A stretch of DNA of 64,000 nucleotides. It comes from Rugalucina vietnamica. Its lineage: Eukaryota; Mollusca; Bivalvia; Lucinida; Lucinidae. The notes under the pieces were generated by a model that saw only the letters and a program-made list of their open reading frames with translations, was not told the origin of the DNA and searched no databases. Positions within the stretch are counted from its first letter, which is position 1; every line of letters starts with the position of its first letter. Of this stretch, positions 21,801-29,600 are shown one piece after another. The stretch covers positions 38,654,329 to 38,718,328 of the forward strand of contig OZ024880.1 of the NCBI GenBank assembly GCA_964017185.1. Reading direction: 5' to 3'. The translations under genes were made by a program, and so were the position numbers.

Positions 21801-23253
21801 ATCTAGAAAGTATTACGCGGGGGTCTAAAGTTCATGAAAAAATTACTTTATAACCTATATAAGTTATTTTGTACTTGCAACTTTTACAAAATAACTTAAA
21901 TGAGTTAAACGAAGAAAAGTTAACTCTCACAACCAAGAAAGGGAGATAATTTTAAATGCTTTAAAAAATTAATTAAGTTATTATTTTGATAACCTGTTTA
22001 GGTTTTGTCCCTGACTGTTGAAATAACTCACCATCTACGACCTTAGTCCTGATTTTGAGATCCCGGAGTTTCTGTTTTGTGTCGGAAGTAACGCTTGCCA
22101 ATAATGGTTTCGTAGGACCAGTGGCACTGTTGTTCACTCCCAGCTGCAGCTTCTCCTGTCAATCATCACCAATACATATAGATTTCTCTAAGTTGTAAAA
22201 ATTGAAAATTTTCTGACATTTTTCTTATTTTTGCTCAGAACATAGATTGTGGGTACACATTAGAACCGCCTCAGCGAGGCAGTTTTAACGAGTACCCACA
22301 ATCTATGTTTTGGAGCAAAAATAAGAAAAGTATGTATACTATTGCAAACCCCAGGTTTACTATATAAAAGTGGGGTTCACAGTAAGGGGTAAACTTTTCA
22401 TGGACATGTTATCCTGATGTAGTGAAAATGTCACAGCAACTATAATTTCCATCAATTTGTCTGAAACTTTCCACTTTAATCCATATTGAATGGATCAATA
22501 TGAAAATTAGATTTAAATCGCTCAGTATTTTTTGTTCTTATTGACAAATTGTACAAACCTTTTGCTCTGCCTGCATATTGAGTGGCTTAAAAAGTCTGTT
22601 GCAAAACGGGGTTGAATTTTCTCTAAAATCCAAATTCAAAACCAGTTACAAAAAACAGTAAATGGTAAACTTAAAATTGAGCTGCCACATCAGAAAACCA
22701 ACAACCAGGTTTGTGGTACCCGAAAAGCTGATCATTGCCTTTGTCTTTGCACCACACATAGTACAATCCCTCTTCTTCTTACATGTAAATCCGACATCTC
22801 AAAGCTTCTAGCCTGCTTCTGTGACTGTACAGGCTGGTTTGTGTTGGACCTGGTGACCAAGAAACCCAAACAGTTGTGTTTCTCAAGCGAAGGCTCAAAT
22901 AGTAAAAATTATGGAAAACCAACCAGCTCTGTCATAGCTCCCTCTAGCCTATTTATCTGCTCTGATGGTTTAGCAGGGCTTCTGTCAGTCACTGCGTCAG
23001 CAATAGATCTGATCAATGTCTCCCTTTCGGCCTGTGAACTTCCCCCACTATCCTTAGCTGTGCTTGGTAAAGCCTTGCCTCCTGCTGATTTTTTGGAACT
23101 CTTTCCATCCTTTGTTGAGGAGCTAGCAGTTCTGCCCCATGTCAGGACTGGGAATAAGAGTGATTGCTTTCTGTTTAGTTTGAGGCCATCTTTAGAAGAG
23201 CAGGGTGGCTTTGAATTTAGTCTAACAATCTGGCAAGCTGAAAGATTCGACAT
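9803..23253 (-). CDS. SLC30A9: SLC30A9 / ZnT9, mitochondrial cation diffusion facilitator (15 coding exons)
   Basis: Coding exons on the minus strand: 23253-22924, 22155-22032, 20929-20728, 19781-19702, 18902-18841, 18063-17993, 17287-17185, 16881-16826, 15704-15563, 14983-14944, 14291-14220, 13212-13002, 11691-11508, 11081-10971, 9844-9803. All junctions are GT-AG and the phases close to 1830 nt, 609 aa plus stop (human is near 568 aa, from memory). Residues 1-110 are basic and Ser/Lys-rich, consistent with a mitochondrial leader. Residues about 152-265 match the family's soluble N-terminal region. The membrane domain starts near DSGKVV (residue 281) and contains SEFMHSCGDTANQ, whose H316 and D320 fit the HxxxD metal site. 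KPDSEHPYGY, VSGVGIF, LLEDLSAVLG and the C-terminal PELRHIDLEV follow. The family exports zinc from mitochondria (established). Introns are full of MITEs. It is an intact gene by inspection. Confidence 0.95.
9884..10540. mobile_element. Inverted-repeat element (TATCTCA-TGGCATGCGA ends), copy 1
   Basis: The left end TAGTATCTCAATGGCATGCG is inverted at the right as CATTCCAGTGAGATAGGGG. The interior is full of short inverted motifs with CGTACGAC and GTCGCGAC. It lies in intron 14 of SLC30A9. A second, interrupted copy is at 58.57-60.61 kb. Confidence 0.75.
10971..11081 (-). CDS. SLC30A9: SLC30A9 coding exon 14
   Basis: Acceptor TTTCCTACAG|AAACTG, donor CTTAAG|GTTTGT, 37 codons (KLRIADNDETTELLTLFGEG to RIEEDLK). 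Half of a palindromic MITE begins about 17-20 nt upstream of the acceptor. Confidence 0.94.
11098..11262. mobile_element. Half of a palindromic MITE, copy C
   Basis: One arm only: GGCAGTTCTAACGTGTATCC, TTATGTTTTAAGCAAAAATG, ending CATGGGCGTGTTTTTGAAATG. It abuts the acceptor side of SLC30A9 exon 14. Confidence 0.8.
11508..11691 (-). CDS. SLC30A9: SLC30A9 coding exon 13
   Basis: Acceptor TATTTACAG|GTCTAT, donor ATAAAG|GTATTG. Encodes SIPYQRDIVKTLEQDRFV through MYSRYKAELHLDGR, the cytosol/matrix-facing C-terminal domain of CDF transporters. Confidence 0.95.
11950..12778. mobile_element. Dispersed element with TATGCCCCC ends and about three 180-bp units
   Basis: The left end ACTATGCCCCCAACTGG and the right end TTCGAAGTTGGGGGCATAAC are inverted. 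In between are tandem units with GGAGGAGTTGCGCACACAAG and TCTGAGGATTATATCCAAAC. It lies in intron 12 of SLC30A9. Confidence 0.8.
12787..12964 (-). mobile_element. GAGCC-family MITE, 5' truncated
   Basis: Contains GGTTTTCAACCAGGTTGG, the GATCAGCATCTGC core and TTGGTTTTCCGATGCGGC at the right end. It lies 37 nt downstream of SLC30A9 exon 12. Confidence 0.75.
13002..13212 (-). CDS. SLC30A9: SLC30A9 coding exon 12
   Basis: Acceptor TTGTTTCAG|TACGTG, donor GGCAG|GTATTG. Encodes RDGDDPLVNVVLLEDLSAV through VHTNAEVLLGR, two membrane helices. It is flanked by GAGCC-family MITEs about 30-40 nt away on each side. Confidence 0.95.
13241..13456 (-). mobile_element. GAGCC-family MITE, 3' end lost
   Basis: Starts GAGGCATTATGTGAGAAAACC, with the usual core including TTAGCAGTTACTGCGAAACTG. 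It starts 28 nt upstream of SLC30A9 exon 12. Confidence 0.8.
13505..13860 (-). mobile_element. SINE interrupted by a second tRNA-like head
   Basis: Minus-strand body of the 6772-6972 SINE family (the TTTATGTCCCAGTCAATAC end is at 13520) split by inserted DNA. The insert includes a plus-strand tRNA-like segment near 13610 (GTTGGCTCAGTGGTTAGAGC). The rest of the SINE resumes at about 13720. Confidence 0.55.
13965..14130 (-). mobile_element. Old SINE copy
   Basis: Retains GTTTAACATTCCACTTC, TGTAATGTCCAAATGGG and GAACCAGTACTTTAGACAG from the SINE body, reversed. It lies in intron 11 of SLC30A9. Confidence 0.55.
14220..14291 (-). CDS. SLC30A9: SLC30A9 coding exon 11 (72 nt)
   Basis: Acceptor GCATTGCAG|CCACG, donor TATG|GTAACT, symmetric phase 1-1. 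Encodes TLFTAVMRIQSESKKAG then VPFWKY, matching the SFYKY region of ZnT9. Confidence 0.92.
14944..14983 (-). CDS. SLC30A9: SLC30A9 coding exon 10 (40 nt)
   Basis: Acceptor TCTCCACAG|GCTCTG, donor TTAG|GTAGGT. Encodes ALKVLSGSLVSEL, equivalent to the family's GSLVSEGATL helix. Confidence 0.9.
15008..15204 (-). mobile_element. GAGCC-family MITE, decayed
   Basis: ATCATGAGAAAAATG at the left, GGTTTTCTTATTGTAATTCGGCTC at the right in two parts, and a shortened core. It lies about 25 nt upstream of SLC30A9 exon 10. Confidence 0.7.
15563..15704 (-). CDS. SLC30A9: SLC30A9 coding exon 9
   Basis: Acceptor TTTTTCAG|GTATGG, donor TCAAGG|GTAAGG. Encodes YGYINHIHIMSIVSGVGIF and GLTFYNGVIGLIAPQ, a membrane helix plus loop conserved in ZnT9. 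Confidence 0.95.
16826..16881 (-). CDS. SLC30A9: SLC30A9 coding exon 8 (56 nt)
   Basis: Acceptor CCTTGTAG|TTGATG, donor CATCC|GTAAGT. Encodes LMLAVGKYLSMQKPDSEH, joined in phase to P-YGY in exon 9. Confidence 0.93.
17185..17287 (-). CDS. SLC30A9: SLC30A9 coding exon 7 (metal site HxxxD)
   Basis: Acceptor TTTTTCAG|TAATTT, donor AACCAG|GTAAAT. Encodes NFANAVFKFFVWLKTGS then SMFSEFMHSCGDTANQ, closely matching ZnT9 of vertebrates. Confidence 0.95.
17518..17897 (+). mobile_element. GAGCC-family MITE carrying a nested insertion
   Basis: Starts GAGCCACTGCAGCATCACA and ends TTCTCACGTCGCAGCCC. The MITE is split at 17642-17795 by the insertion listed next. Confidence 0.8.
17642..17795 (+). mobile_element. 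Short SINE-like insertion with 13-bp target duplication
   Basis: The direct repeat ACAATGCCTCTTC flanks it (17629-17641 and 17796-17808). The 3' part GCTGTTGACTGGGATGTAAA matches the SINE tail used elsewhere, then an AT-rich tail. The 5' part is not recognised, so it is truncated or a distinct subfamily. Confidence 0.8.
17993..18063 (-). CDS. SLC30A9: SLC30A9 coding exon 6
   Basis: Acceptor TACTTTCAG|ATGATG, donor GCTAT|GTAAGT. Encodes MMKTCKNAF then DSGKVVFLAFA, the start of the first membrane helix. A MITE end lies 14 nt upstream of the exon. Confidence 0.92.
18078..18281 (-). mobile_element. GAGCC-family MITE
   Basis: Flanked by AAAT on both sides. The ends GAGCTGCATCATCAGAAAA and TTTTTACGACAAGGCTC are decayed. 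It abuts SLC30A9 exon 6 (14 nt upstream). Confidence 0.8.
18488..18688 (+). mobile_element. GAGCC-family MITE, core shortened
   Basis: GAGCTGCTGCATGGGAAAAC to TTTTCCCACGCACAAGCTC, flanked by ATAT on both sides. The central hairpin is reduced to AAAGGCGCGCGCCTTT. Confidence 0.85.
18841..18902 (-). CDS. SLC30A9: SLC30A9 coding exon 5
   Basis: Acceptor CATTTCAG|GAATAT, donor CAA|GTAAGC, 62 nt, encoding ILFSISTETVKKSFKEKLKQ. It was found because exons 4 and 6 do not join in phase, and this exon restores the frame. Confidence 0.85.
18979..19211 (-). mobile_element. GAGCC-family MITE
   Basis: GAGTCTATGCATGAGAAAACC to GGTTTTCTGATGTGGCGGCTC, with the full core hairpin. It lies in intron 4 of SLC30A9. 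Confidence 0.85.
19450..19655. mobile_element. Palindromic MITE remnant, copy D
   Basis: Keeps CCCCACTTTTACATATTG, CTCCAAAACATAGATTGTGG and the outer end GCATGGGCAAGTTTTCATAATG, but the centre of the palindrome is deleted. Confidence 0.7.
19702..19781 (-). CDS. SLC30A9: SLC30A9 coding exon 4
   Basis: Acceptor TGTTTACAG|AGTAAAT, donor CTCAG|GTAATG. Encodes VNEVYGSMEAMEKERLRRE, a charged, probably helical segment. Confidence 0.9.
19811..19967. mobile_element. Short palindromic MITE (TTCACCATTTTTGCATTAT ends), copy 1
   Basis: Inverted arms TTCACCATTTTTTCATTATC and the complement of GATAATGCAAAAATGGTGAA-type sequence, with a perfect central stem around ACCAAAACCACCC / GGGTGGTTTTGGT. Flanks are TA-rich. 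Copy 2 is at 36417-36574, inside a LINE fragment. Confidence 0.9.
19976..20124 (-). mobile_element. SINE copy
   Basis: TAATGTCCCAGTCAACAATT then body reversed, ending near GAGTCCAACACGCTACCGC (head). Same family as 6772-6972, in intron 3 of SLC30A9. Confidence 0.75.
20327..20560 (+). mobile_element. GAGCC-family MITE
   Basis: GAGCCGCGTCATGAAAAACCC to CGTTTTCTTGCGTCACAGCT. The core GATCAGCTTCGCAGTAACTG hairpin is intact. Confidence 0.85.
20728..20929 (-). CDS. SLC30A9: SLC30A9 coding exon 3
   Basis: Acceptor TTATTTCAG|AT, donor AAGAA|GTGAGT. Encodes IRKKRLESYKNF to MLIDVVK, matching the family's soluble region with the KLKRRNP basic patch. Confidence 0.92.
21165..21444. mobile_element. Palindromic MITE, copy E
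   Basis: CATCAGGAAAACATGTCCG at the left, GGGCATGTTTTCGTAATG at the right. The centre GAACCGCTCGCCTCAGCGAGGC is near perfect. It lies in intron 2 of SLC30A9. Confidence 0.9.
21568..22017. mobile_element. MITE with CAGTCAGGGACAAAACC ends
   Basis: About 36-bp terminal inverted repeats, CAGTCAGGGACAAAACCTAA at the left and GGTTTTGTCCCTGACTG at the right, flanked by a 6-bp direct repeat TTGAAA (21562-21567, 22018-22023). The AT-rich interior includes CTTATATAACCTATATAAG-like palindromes. It ends 14 nt from the SLC30A9 exon 2 donor. Confidence 0.9.
22032..22155 (-). CDS. SLC30A9: SLC30A9 coding exon 2
   Basis: Acceptor GATTGACAG|GAGAAG, donor GATG|GTGAGT. Encodes EKLQLGV to KIRTKVVD. A MITE ends 14 nt past the donor and another begins about 25-35 nt before the acceptor. 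Confidence 0.9.
22180..22420. mobile_element. Palindromic MITE, copy F
   Basis: The arms CATAGATTGTGGGTACAC and GAGTACCCACAATCTATG meet at GAACCGCCTCAGCGAGGC. The outer end is CATGTTATCCTGATG. It begins about 25-35 nt upstream of SLC30A9 exon 2. Confidence 0.85.
22679..22896 (+). mobile_element. GAGCC-family MITE, internally deleted
   Basis: GAGCTGCCACATCAGAAAACC to TTTCTCAAGCGAAGGCTC. Half of the core is missing. It lies 28 nt past the donor of SLC30A9 exon 1. Confidence 0.8.
22924..23253 (-). CDS. SLC30A9: SLC30A9 coding exon 1
   Basis: Starts at ATG 23253 (MSNLSACQIVRLNSK) and ends LEGAMTEL at donor CTG|GTTGGT. The Lys/Ser-rich leader is consistent with import into mitochondria. An AG at the end of AATCTTTCAG, just inside, could instead be an acceptor, in which case the true start lies further upstream. 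Confidence 0.75.
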
Positions 23254-23837
23254 GCAGATAGTTAATCAGTCAAATGCATGTACATGCACAGGTAAACTAA
23301 TTTTCAGAAAGAAAAAAAAACACTTGTGAAAAACAATCCTCAATAAAAGCATGCTTGGATACTCTTTCAAAGCACTTTGCTAAATAACTTATAAAAAGCA
23401 CCTATAGGCTGATTATCACAAAATACCAAACTTCATCAATCTATATTCACAAGACTTCGCTGTGAAGTAATTCGGGTACTTGCCAACTTTGTTTTACACA
23501 TGTATGCACTCAGTTGGCAGAATATCATGCGTTTTGGAAGCAATTTTTAGAAAACAACCAAAGTCCCATTTTGGGAGCAATTTTTAGAAAATAACTCAAG
23601 TCTGCCAATGATAATAACTACATGAAATCCAAAGGTTAAACAGTTATCAATTACCATATAACTCACTTACCTTTACATTTTGACAGCGTAACAAGTAATC
23701 TTCTAGCAGTAAACTCCCCAATACATCTTAGTTGACCATGAAAACAGTTACTTGTGACTGCAAGCATCATCTTGTTTGAATTTGTAGCTTTATTTTAATG
23801 AACATCATCTAAAACACACATTTGGGCATTCAAGTTC

Positions 23838-23905
23838 GAGTGGGAAAACCAACAATCTGGGTTTCCGACCAGGTCTGACACAAATCAGGCTGTACAGACA
23901 TAAAA
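23838..23905. mobile_element. GAGCC-family MITE fragment
   Basis: GAGTGGGAAAACCAACAATC followed by TTTCCGACCAGGTCTGACAC, stopping at a poly(A) run. Confidence 0.6.
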
Positions 23906-24139
23906 AAAAAAACAAACAAAAAAAAACAAGAAGCTGGACACTCCTGTATCCATCGCCAAAAAATAGCTCCAATGGAGCTGAATGAGCCGGTAATAAATCT
24001 CAGAAAATATCTTGTAGCTTTCAGTTTTTATCATCATTATCAGTAGACTGTGAAAAGAGCAATTAACAGTATCCAGATGTCCAATATCAGGTTTCATTTT
24101 TGTTCAGTTTTCTCTTGGTCCATTTTGTTTTAGAAGCTA

Positions 24140-24770
24140 GTGGGTACTAATATATATGGGTACTCAAAATTGGGGGTATTCAAAATTTGGTAGCACTTTT
24201 AAAATTTTTGAAACTATCCTTTTTATTTTCTCAAATTTTGGGCAGTTGAATTTTGTGGTCTTCAAATTTGTTGGTACACAAAACATGTGGGTACTCAAAA
24301 GTGTGGATATAATGAAATATCAAATCTTGCAGGCACCTAGAATTGGTGGCAAATAATAAGATATAGATATTTTAAGAGATGTTCACTGTTCAGGTTACCA
24401 CACAAAGTTAAGGTACTTGAAATATTCAATGAGTCTTCAAGTTTCAGTGTATTCGAAATGAGTGGGTATTCAAAAGTGCATATAAATATTTGTGGATATT
24501 AAAATGTTTGAAACTAATCTTGTTGTTACACAAAGCATGGACAAATTATGTTTGTCTTTACTATAAGAGTGCTCACAAAATTCAAAGTCGCACAAAATTG
24601 TGGGTATTCAGATAAATCTGGTCAACACTTGAAACCTAAAGTACGAAATTGTTGTGGTATTGGGGTACTCATACGTTTGTTGGTGTTTAATTGTATGTAC
24701 ATGTATTTGTAAATTGTGGAATTTCACACTGTGGGTGGGTACTCAACATGTGGGTACCTAAAATATTTTG
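24140..24770. repeat. Degenerate short repeats around GTGGGTACTCAAA
   Basis: The phrase GGGTACTCAAAA or GGTATTCAAAATT recurs at irregular spacing (about 24157, 24175, 24290, 24463, 24603, 24665, 24726), with no fixed period. It reads as an old decayed simple satellite. Confidence 0.5.
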
Positions 24771-25470
24771 ATAAAAATGCAGAAAGTATGCACATGCATA
24801 TACATTTATATTGAAATTCTCAATATTAAAAAAAACACCTTAAAATCTTTATAGACTCAGATCAGCGTTTCATTTACTCTAATGATCAGGCACTGCATCC
24901 TCCACTGTTTAATTTTGACAGGGATTTTTTTCGGGTGTCTCAGGGGCCGAAATAAGGCCCCATTCCCAATGAGATTTAGGTGACTTTTTTCCCAATTTGG
25001 AGAAAAAAATTCCCAATCACAGCTGAAAATAATTTACTAATAGGTCAATTCATTGTAAAACTCAAGTTCTGCTGTTTGAAATGCTGTTTAAATTTGATGT
25101 TATGCTATTATTAATGATTCTAAATGCATAAGCTTGATTAACTATGTCAACTTGGAAAATATTATCAACTTTGAATATTCTGAAAATTTCCCAAATTCGG
25201 GGTTTATGTCGCTAATTTTCCCAATCAGAAAGGCCCTAGGGCCCCTTCCCAAAATTGCCAAAAAAATCCTTGTTTGAAACAAAGTCGAAATCAGAGGCAA
25301 ATGATAATATTTCATCTAATTCTTGAAACAAACAGGTGGCCACTATCTTGTTCCCACTGCAGCAAAAGCAATTATCTTCTTTATAAGAATTTATTGTGAC
25401 AAGCTAAATGATTAAGAAAAAACAGCAAAAACTCTGAAAACTGGCGATGGATATAGAAGTGTGGAATATA
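24771..25470. other. Intergenic, nothing recognised
   Basis: AT-rich. Repeats of CCCAATTTGG/CCCAATCAG/CCCAAATTCGG at 24958-25260 hint at a decayed repeat, but I cannot place it. Confidence 0.35.
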
Positions 25471-25473
25471 CTA

Positions 25474-25989
25474 CTCATCAGTACCTTAATTAATTTTTTA
25501 GCCTATAGGGTATTTACGCACCCCTTTTTCATTCAATTGCGTATCTGGAATTTTAATTGGGTAGCTTCAATTCTGTTACGCATTCTATTTTCAATCAGTT
25601 GGGTAAAATGGAAAACAATTTGGTAAAAATGATGTTCGAGGTGTACTTTCCTTATTTTCTTCTACTTTCGCTTTTTCAAAGCATAAAATAAAAGGGAAAC
25701 ATTGATTGGTTGAGAGAATTAACTAAAATCGCAGTCAACCAACGAAAAAATAGAAAAGAAATGGCTTCCAATTTGCGCATGTCCAATGACATTTTTGTTT
25801 AATGTAGACGGGGTAAGCCATTGTGCGGCGCACACCGATAAAAACCGGTACGCAATTGATTTTTCCGGTATTGCGTATCGGCGATTTCTTATGTGTTTTC
25901 TTACGCTACCAGATCGTTATTAATTGCGTTTTTTCATATTTTAATTGGGTAATTACGCAAATACGCAGCCTAATTAACGTACTGACTCA
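25474..25989. mobile_element. Inverted-repeat MITE (CATCAGTACCTTAATTA ends)
   Basis: The left CTCATCAGTACCTTAATTA and TAGCCTATAGGGTATTTACG mirror the right AAATACGCAGCC and TAATTAACGTACTGACTCATG. The interior repeats CAATTGCGTA and TAATTGGGTA. Confidence 0.75.
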
Positions 25990-26203
25990 TGTAGCAAAAA
26001 GTTGAAAAACAAAAGTGCTGAACAGCTGATCTTTTTGTTTTCACATATATGGACCAAGATCTGACAAAGGGGTCTTACAGCCAAAAAAATCAAAATTTAG
26101 ATAATAGTAACAGATGAAAGAACAAGTTTCTCTGAGTATTTCCTGAAAATTTTAAGACATTATCTTCACAAATAGCAAAGATATCAGCATTGCAAGATGA
26201 GTA

Positions 26204-26469
26204 TTTTATTTTATTTTTTTTTTTTGATTCAATTTGACGTCCCTTTCAAGATTATTTCAGCTCATATGAGACAGGCCAATCAATAGGTGGGGCGAAAACG
26301 GGAGAACCCCGAGAAAAACCACCTGACACACTCACAAGCAGCACTTGGCTTGTCTCACGTGGCAAGAGCGGGGCTCGAACCCACACCAGACACAGCGGTG
26401 AGATGATCGAATGGTTAAGTGCAGTAATGAAATATCAGCGCTCTTAACCACTCGGCCAAGGGGGCCGCC
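26204..26469 (-). mobile_element. tRNA-derived SINE (Leu/Ser-like head), full length
   Basis: On the minus strand it begins CGGCCCCCTTGGCCGAGTGG, with A box TGGCCGAGTGGTTAAGAGC and B box GGGTTCGAGCCCC, then a body of about 130 bp and an A-rich tail (plus-strand T run 26204-26225). Direct repeats GCAAGATGAGTA at 26192-26203 and 26470-26481 define the insertion. The two boxes look intact. It is a different family from the 6772 SINE. Confidence 0.92.
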
Positions 26470-26903
26470 GCAAGATGAGTAGTTGGACTTCAAGCGCCTG
26501 TGGTGGGTAACCATAGTTCAGGACATGACATATAAGTAACGATAAGCTGCTGCCTACAGATCTTTGGTCAAATTGGAACGGTTGCAACCACAGACAACTG
26601 GGGCTAGTGTTGAGCTTTTTCTAAAGCTTGTACTTGCAACTGCAAGAAAGCTTGACAGAGCAGAAAGTAGGATCTGTTGAAATCAAGCGTCTGAATTTTC
26701 TTTCATAGCTTAGCGTTAATGGTTTACTGGGTGTATAATTATGCTATCAGTTGTATCAGCCTATCTATTCTTATGGGAAATAAGATGAAATACCACATTG
26801 GAAATTATTTTGGTAAATTTCTTTTCTATTGTACCGGTGTAAGTAAACAGTTTTTCAGGGTAAAACCCATAACCTAAATTAAGTACTTGGTCCGTCTCAC
26901 CAG

Positions 26904-27254
26904 GGGAAGCGAGGTAGCCGAGTGGTTAGCGCACTGGCTTCTTGTGCTAGAGGTCCCGGGTTCGATCCCCGCCGGCGGCGAGGAAAATTTGTTGGTCCGA
27001 ACACGCTTCCCTTCGTGTCATTTGCAGGAATGACATGATACAGTGCGCCGTCCTTCGGATCGGGACGTTAACTGGAGGCCCCCTGTGCAGGGACAGTCAT
27101 CCCCTGTGCAGGTTAAAGATCCCTACACAGGTTCTATCCTCATGCATGTAGGCTCATCCTGCAAACACACCGGAGTGTACAATGTACACCTCCCAAGAAT
27201 AATCAGAAATTGATTGATGGGAGTAACAGGAAAACAAAAAAAAAAAAAAAAACC
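26904..27254 (+). mobile_element. tRNA-derived SINE with LINE-like 3' tail
   Basis: The head GAGGTAGCCGAGTGGTTAGC holds a good A box, and CCCGGGTTCGATCCCCGCC holds a B box. The body includes GTCCTTCGGATCGGGACG and AGGTTAAAGATCCCTACACA. The tail AATCAGAAATTGATTGATGG precedes poly(A). That tail matches the 3' end of the LINE just downstream (GATCAGAAATTGATCGAC at 29300), so this LINE family may have mobilised it. Its poly(A) runs straight into the truncated LINE. Confidence 0.9.
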
Positions 27255-29340
27255 ATACTCCCCAACTTTACTTTCGTGCTCGCAAGTCAAGCAGCCCTGA
27301 CATTAAGAACCATTACAAACGGTTTAGAGCACATGTTCAAAAGAGCATTAGAGATGCATATTGGAAGCATATTACCAATATCTTCTCCTTTGAAAATGAT
27401 AACCCTGATCCCGATTGTCCCCGAAAAAATGAAAAGGCAAAAAAGTTTTGGTCATTTGTCAAGTCCCTTAAGAAAGACGCGTCTGGGATCAATACTCTTA
27501 GAGAAAATGGTATCTTGAAGACTGACACTTTGGATAAGGCTAATATTTGTAATAGGCAGTTTCAGTCAGCCTTCACTCGCGAATCAGATGATGAAATCCC
27601 CTCCAAAGGCACAAGTCCTTTCACCGCTATGGGTGAAATTACAGTTGACCCCAATGGGGTCATTAAACTGTTGAATAATTTGAATATACATAAGGCGCCT
27701 GGGCCAGATGGCCTGAGTGCTAGGGTGTTGAAGGAATGTAGTTCTGAAATTGCTCCTGTACTGACCTATATCTTCAATGAGTCGCTTGCTCAGGGTGCTG
27801 TACCAGACGATTGGCGACAGGCAAATGTAGCCCCGGTATTTAAGAAAGGTGAGAAATACGATGCAGCTAATTATCGACCGGTGTCGCTTACTTGTATCTG
27901 TTGCAAAACTCTAGAGCATATAATAGTCAGCAACATAAACAAACACTTGGCTCTTGAAAACATTCTTGCTGACTGTCAGCATGGGTTCCGAAGTCAAAGG
28001 TCTTGCGAAACCCAGTTAGTTCAGTTTTATCATGATTTGGTTAGTAATCTGGACCGAGCAGTGGGTCGTGGCCACAGGCAGACGGATGTGATTGTCATGG
28101 ATTTCGCTAAGGCCTTTGACAAGGTCCCACATAAAAGGTTATTATACAAACTTGACTTCTACGGGATTAGAGGATCTACACATAAGTGGATCGACTCGTG
28201 GCTCTCTGAGCGCTCTCAAAAAGTGGTATTAGATGGCCGTGCCTCAGATCCAGTCCCGGTTCTTTCTGGTGTCCCACAAGGATCGGTCTTAGGACCGGTC
28301 CTATTTCTTATTTTCATTAATGATCTTCCTGACAACATCAGGTCATCTGTTCGGCTATTTGCTGATGATTGTGTTTTATACAGAAATGTCAAGTCACCAT
28401 TGGATTGTCAAATTTTACAAGATGACCTGAATAGCTTGGCCAAATGGGAAATGGATTGGCAAATGAAATTCAATGTTAGCAAATGTCATTCAATGAGGGT
28501 GACGCGGCTACATTCAAGCAGGCATATAGATTTCAATTACACACTGCATCAGCAAACATTAGAACAGGTTCAGTCCGCTAAATACCTCGGTTTAACTATC
28601 ACAGATGATCTTGATTGGGGTCAACACATTTCTGAAATTACATGCAAGGCAACTAAGACTTTGGGTTTTCTTCGGCGCAATTTGGCACTGGCACCTAGGC
28701 ATACTAAGGAAGTTGCATACAAAACATTGGTTCGGCCTCAACTTGAGTATGCAGCTCCTATTTGGCATCCCTATCATGAAACTCAGATTGAGATGGTGGA
28801 GAAGGTGCAGAGGACTGCTGCCCGGTGGACCTGCAGGCGATGGAGGAACACCAGTAGCGTCGGTGAAATGCTAGACGAACTTGAGTGGCCATCCCTGGAG
28901 TCTCGCAGGGAGCGGTCCTCCTTAACCTTCTTCTACAAGATACACTATGGTACAGTGTCTCTTGATAAAGACAAATACCTGACCCCGGCACCCAATCTAA
29001 GGCATACTCGGGCATCACATGAATCACAATACACAAGACCATTTGCCTATAGTGATGCCCTGAAAAATTCCTTTTTCCCCAGAACTATTCCGGTTTGGAA
29101 TAGTCTCCCTTCTTCAGTGGTCCTATCTAAGCCCATTGAGGAATTTAAGGCTTCTATTTAAATCATTAGCCCAGAGGCATGCGTTTTAGTATGCCTCTCA
29201 TCTATATCTTGTAAATAGTTTTAATGGTCCACCCCAAATGTTTTATTTTCCCTTGACTAAATTCTAAATTTAGCCACCCACCCCACACCTGAGGTGATGA
29301 TCAGAAATTGATCGACTCAGTATCAGAAGATAGATACAGT
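27255..29340 (+). mobile_element. Jockey-superfamily LINE, 5' truncated, long RT ORF
   Basis: A single open frame runs from about 27260 to 29161. The segment upstream of the first ATG (27515) already reads as ORF2 (KRFRAHVQKSIRDAYWKHI). The reverse-transcriptase landmarks are in order: HKAPGPDG, DDWRQANVAPVFKKG, NYRPVSLT, GFRSQRSCETQ, DVIVMDFAKAFDKVPH, SGVPQGSVLGP, LFADD (about 28355) and the thumb region ending HTKEVAYKTLVRPQLEYAA. The endonuclease domain and 5' UTR are absent, so the copy is 5' truncated at or near the upstream SINE poly(A). The 3' UTR ends GATCAGAAATTGATCGACTC. No break is visible in the remaining RT frame, so it is fairly young. Confidence 0.9.
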
Positions 29341-29528
29341 GCCAACACCTCCGTTGCTCTCCGATATTGATATCTGTGTTTTCCGAGAGGACTTTCGTCC
29401 GGAAGTGGAACACCGCGGCTTGGAGTTTGCCCACTCACCCATCTATCAATCCCTGGTGAATTATATTTGACGTGTCATCACCAGTAAACTATTCAGATCT
29501 ATCTACACACCCATCGACCAACCCAGCC

Positions 29529-29600
<72 letters not shown>

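Noticed and set aside
22841-23329. 162-codon plus-strand ORF
   Set aside because: Antisense shadow of SLC30A9 exon 1. The minus reading joins in phase to exon 2.
26370-26469. True tRNA gene (Leu/Ser-like) on the minus strand
   Set aside because: A and B boxes are present, but the sequence continues into a SINE body with poly(A) and a 12-bp duplication, and the spacing between boxes is too long.
26904-26985. True tRNA gene on the plus strand
   Set aside because: Good A and B boxes, but the acceptor ends do not pair and it is followed by the SINE body and poly(A).
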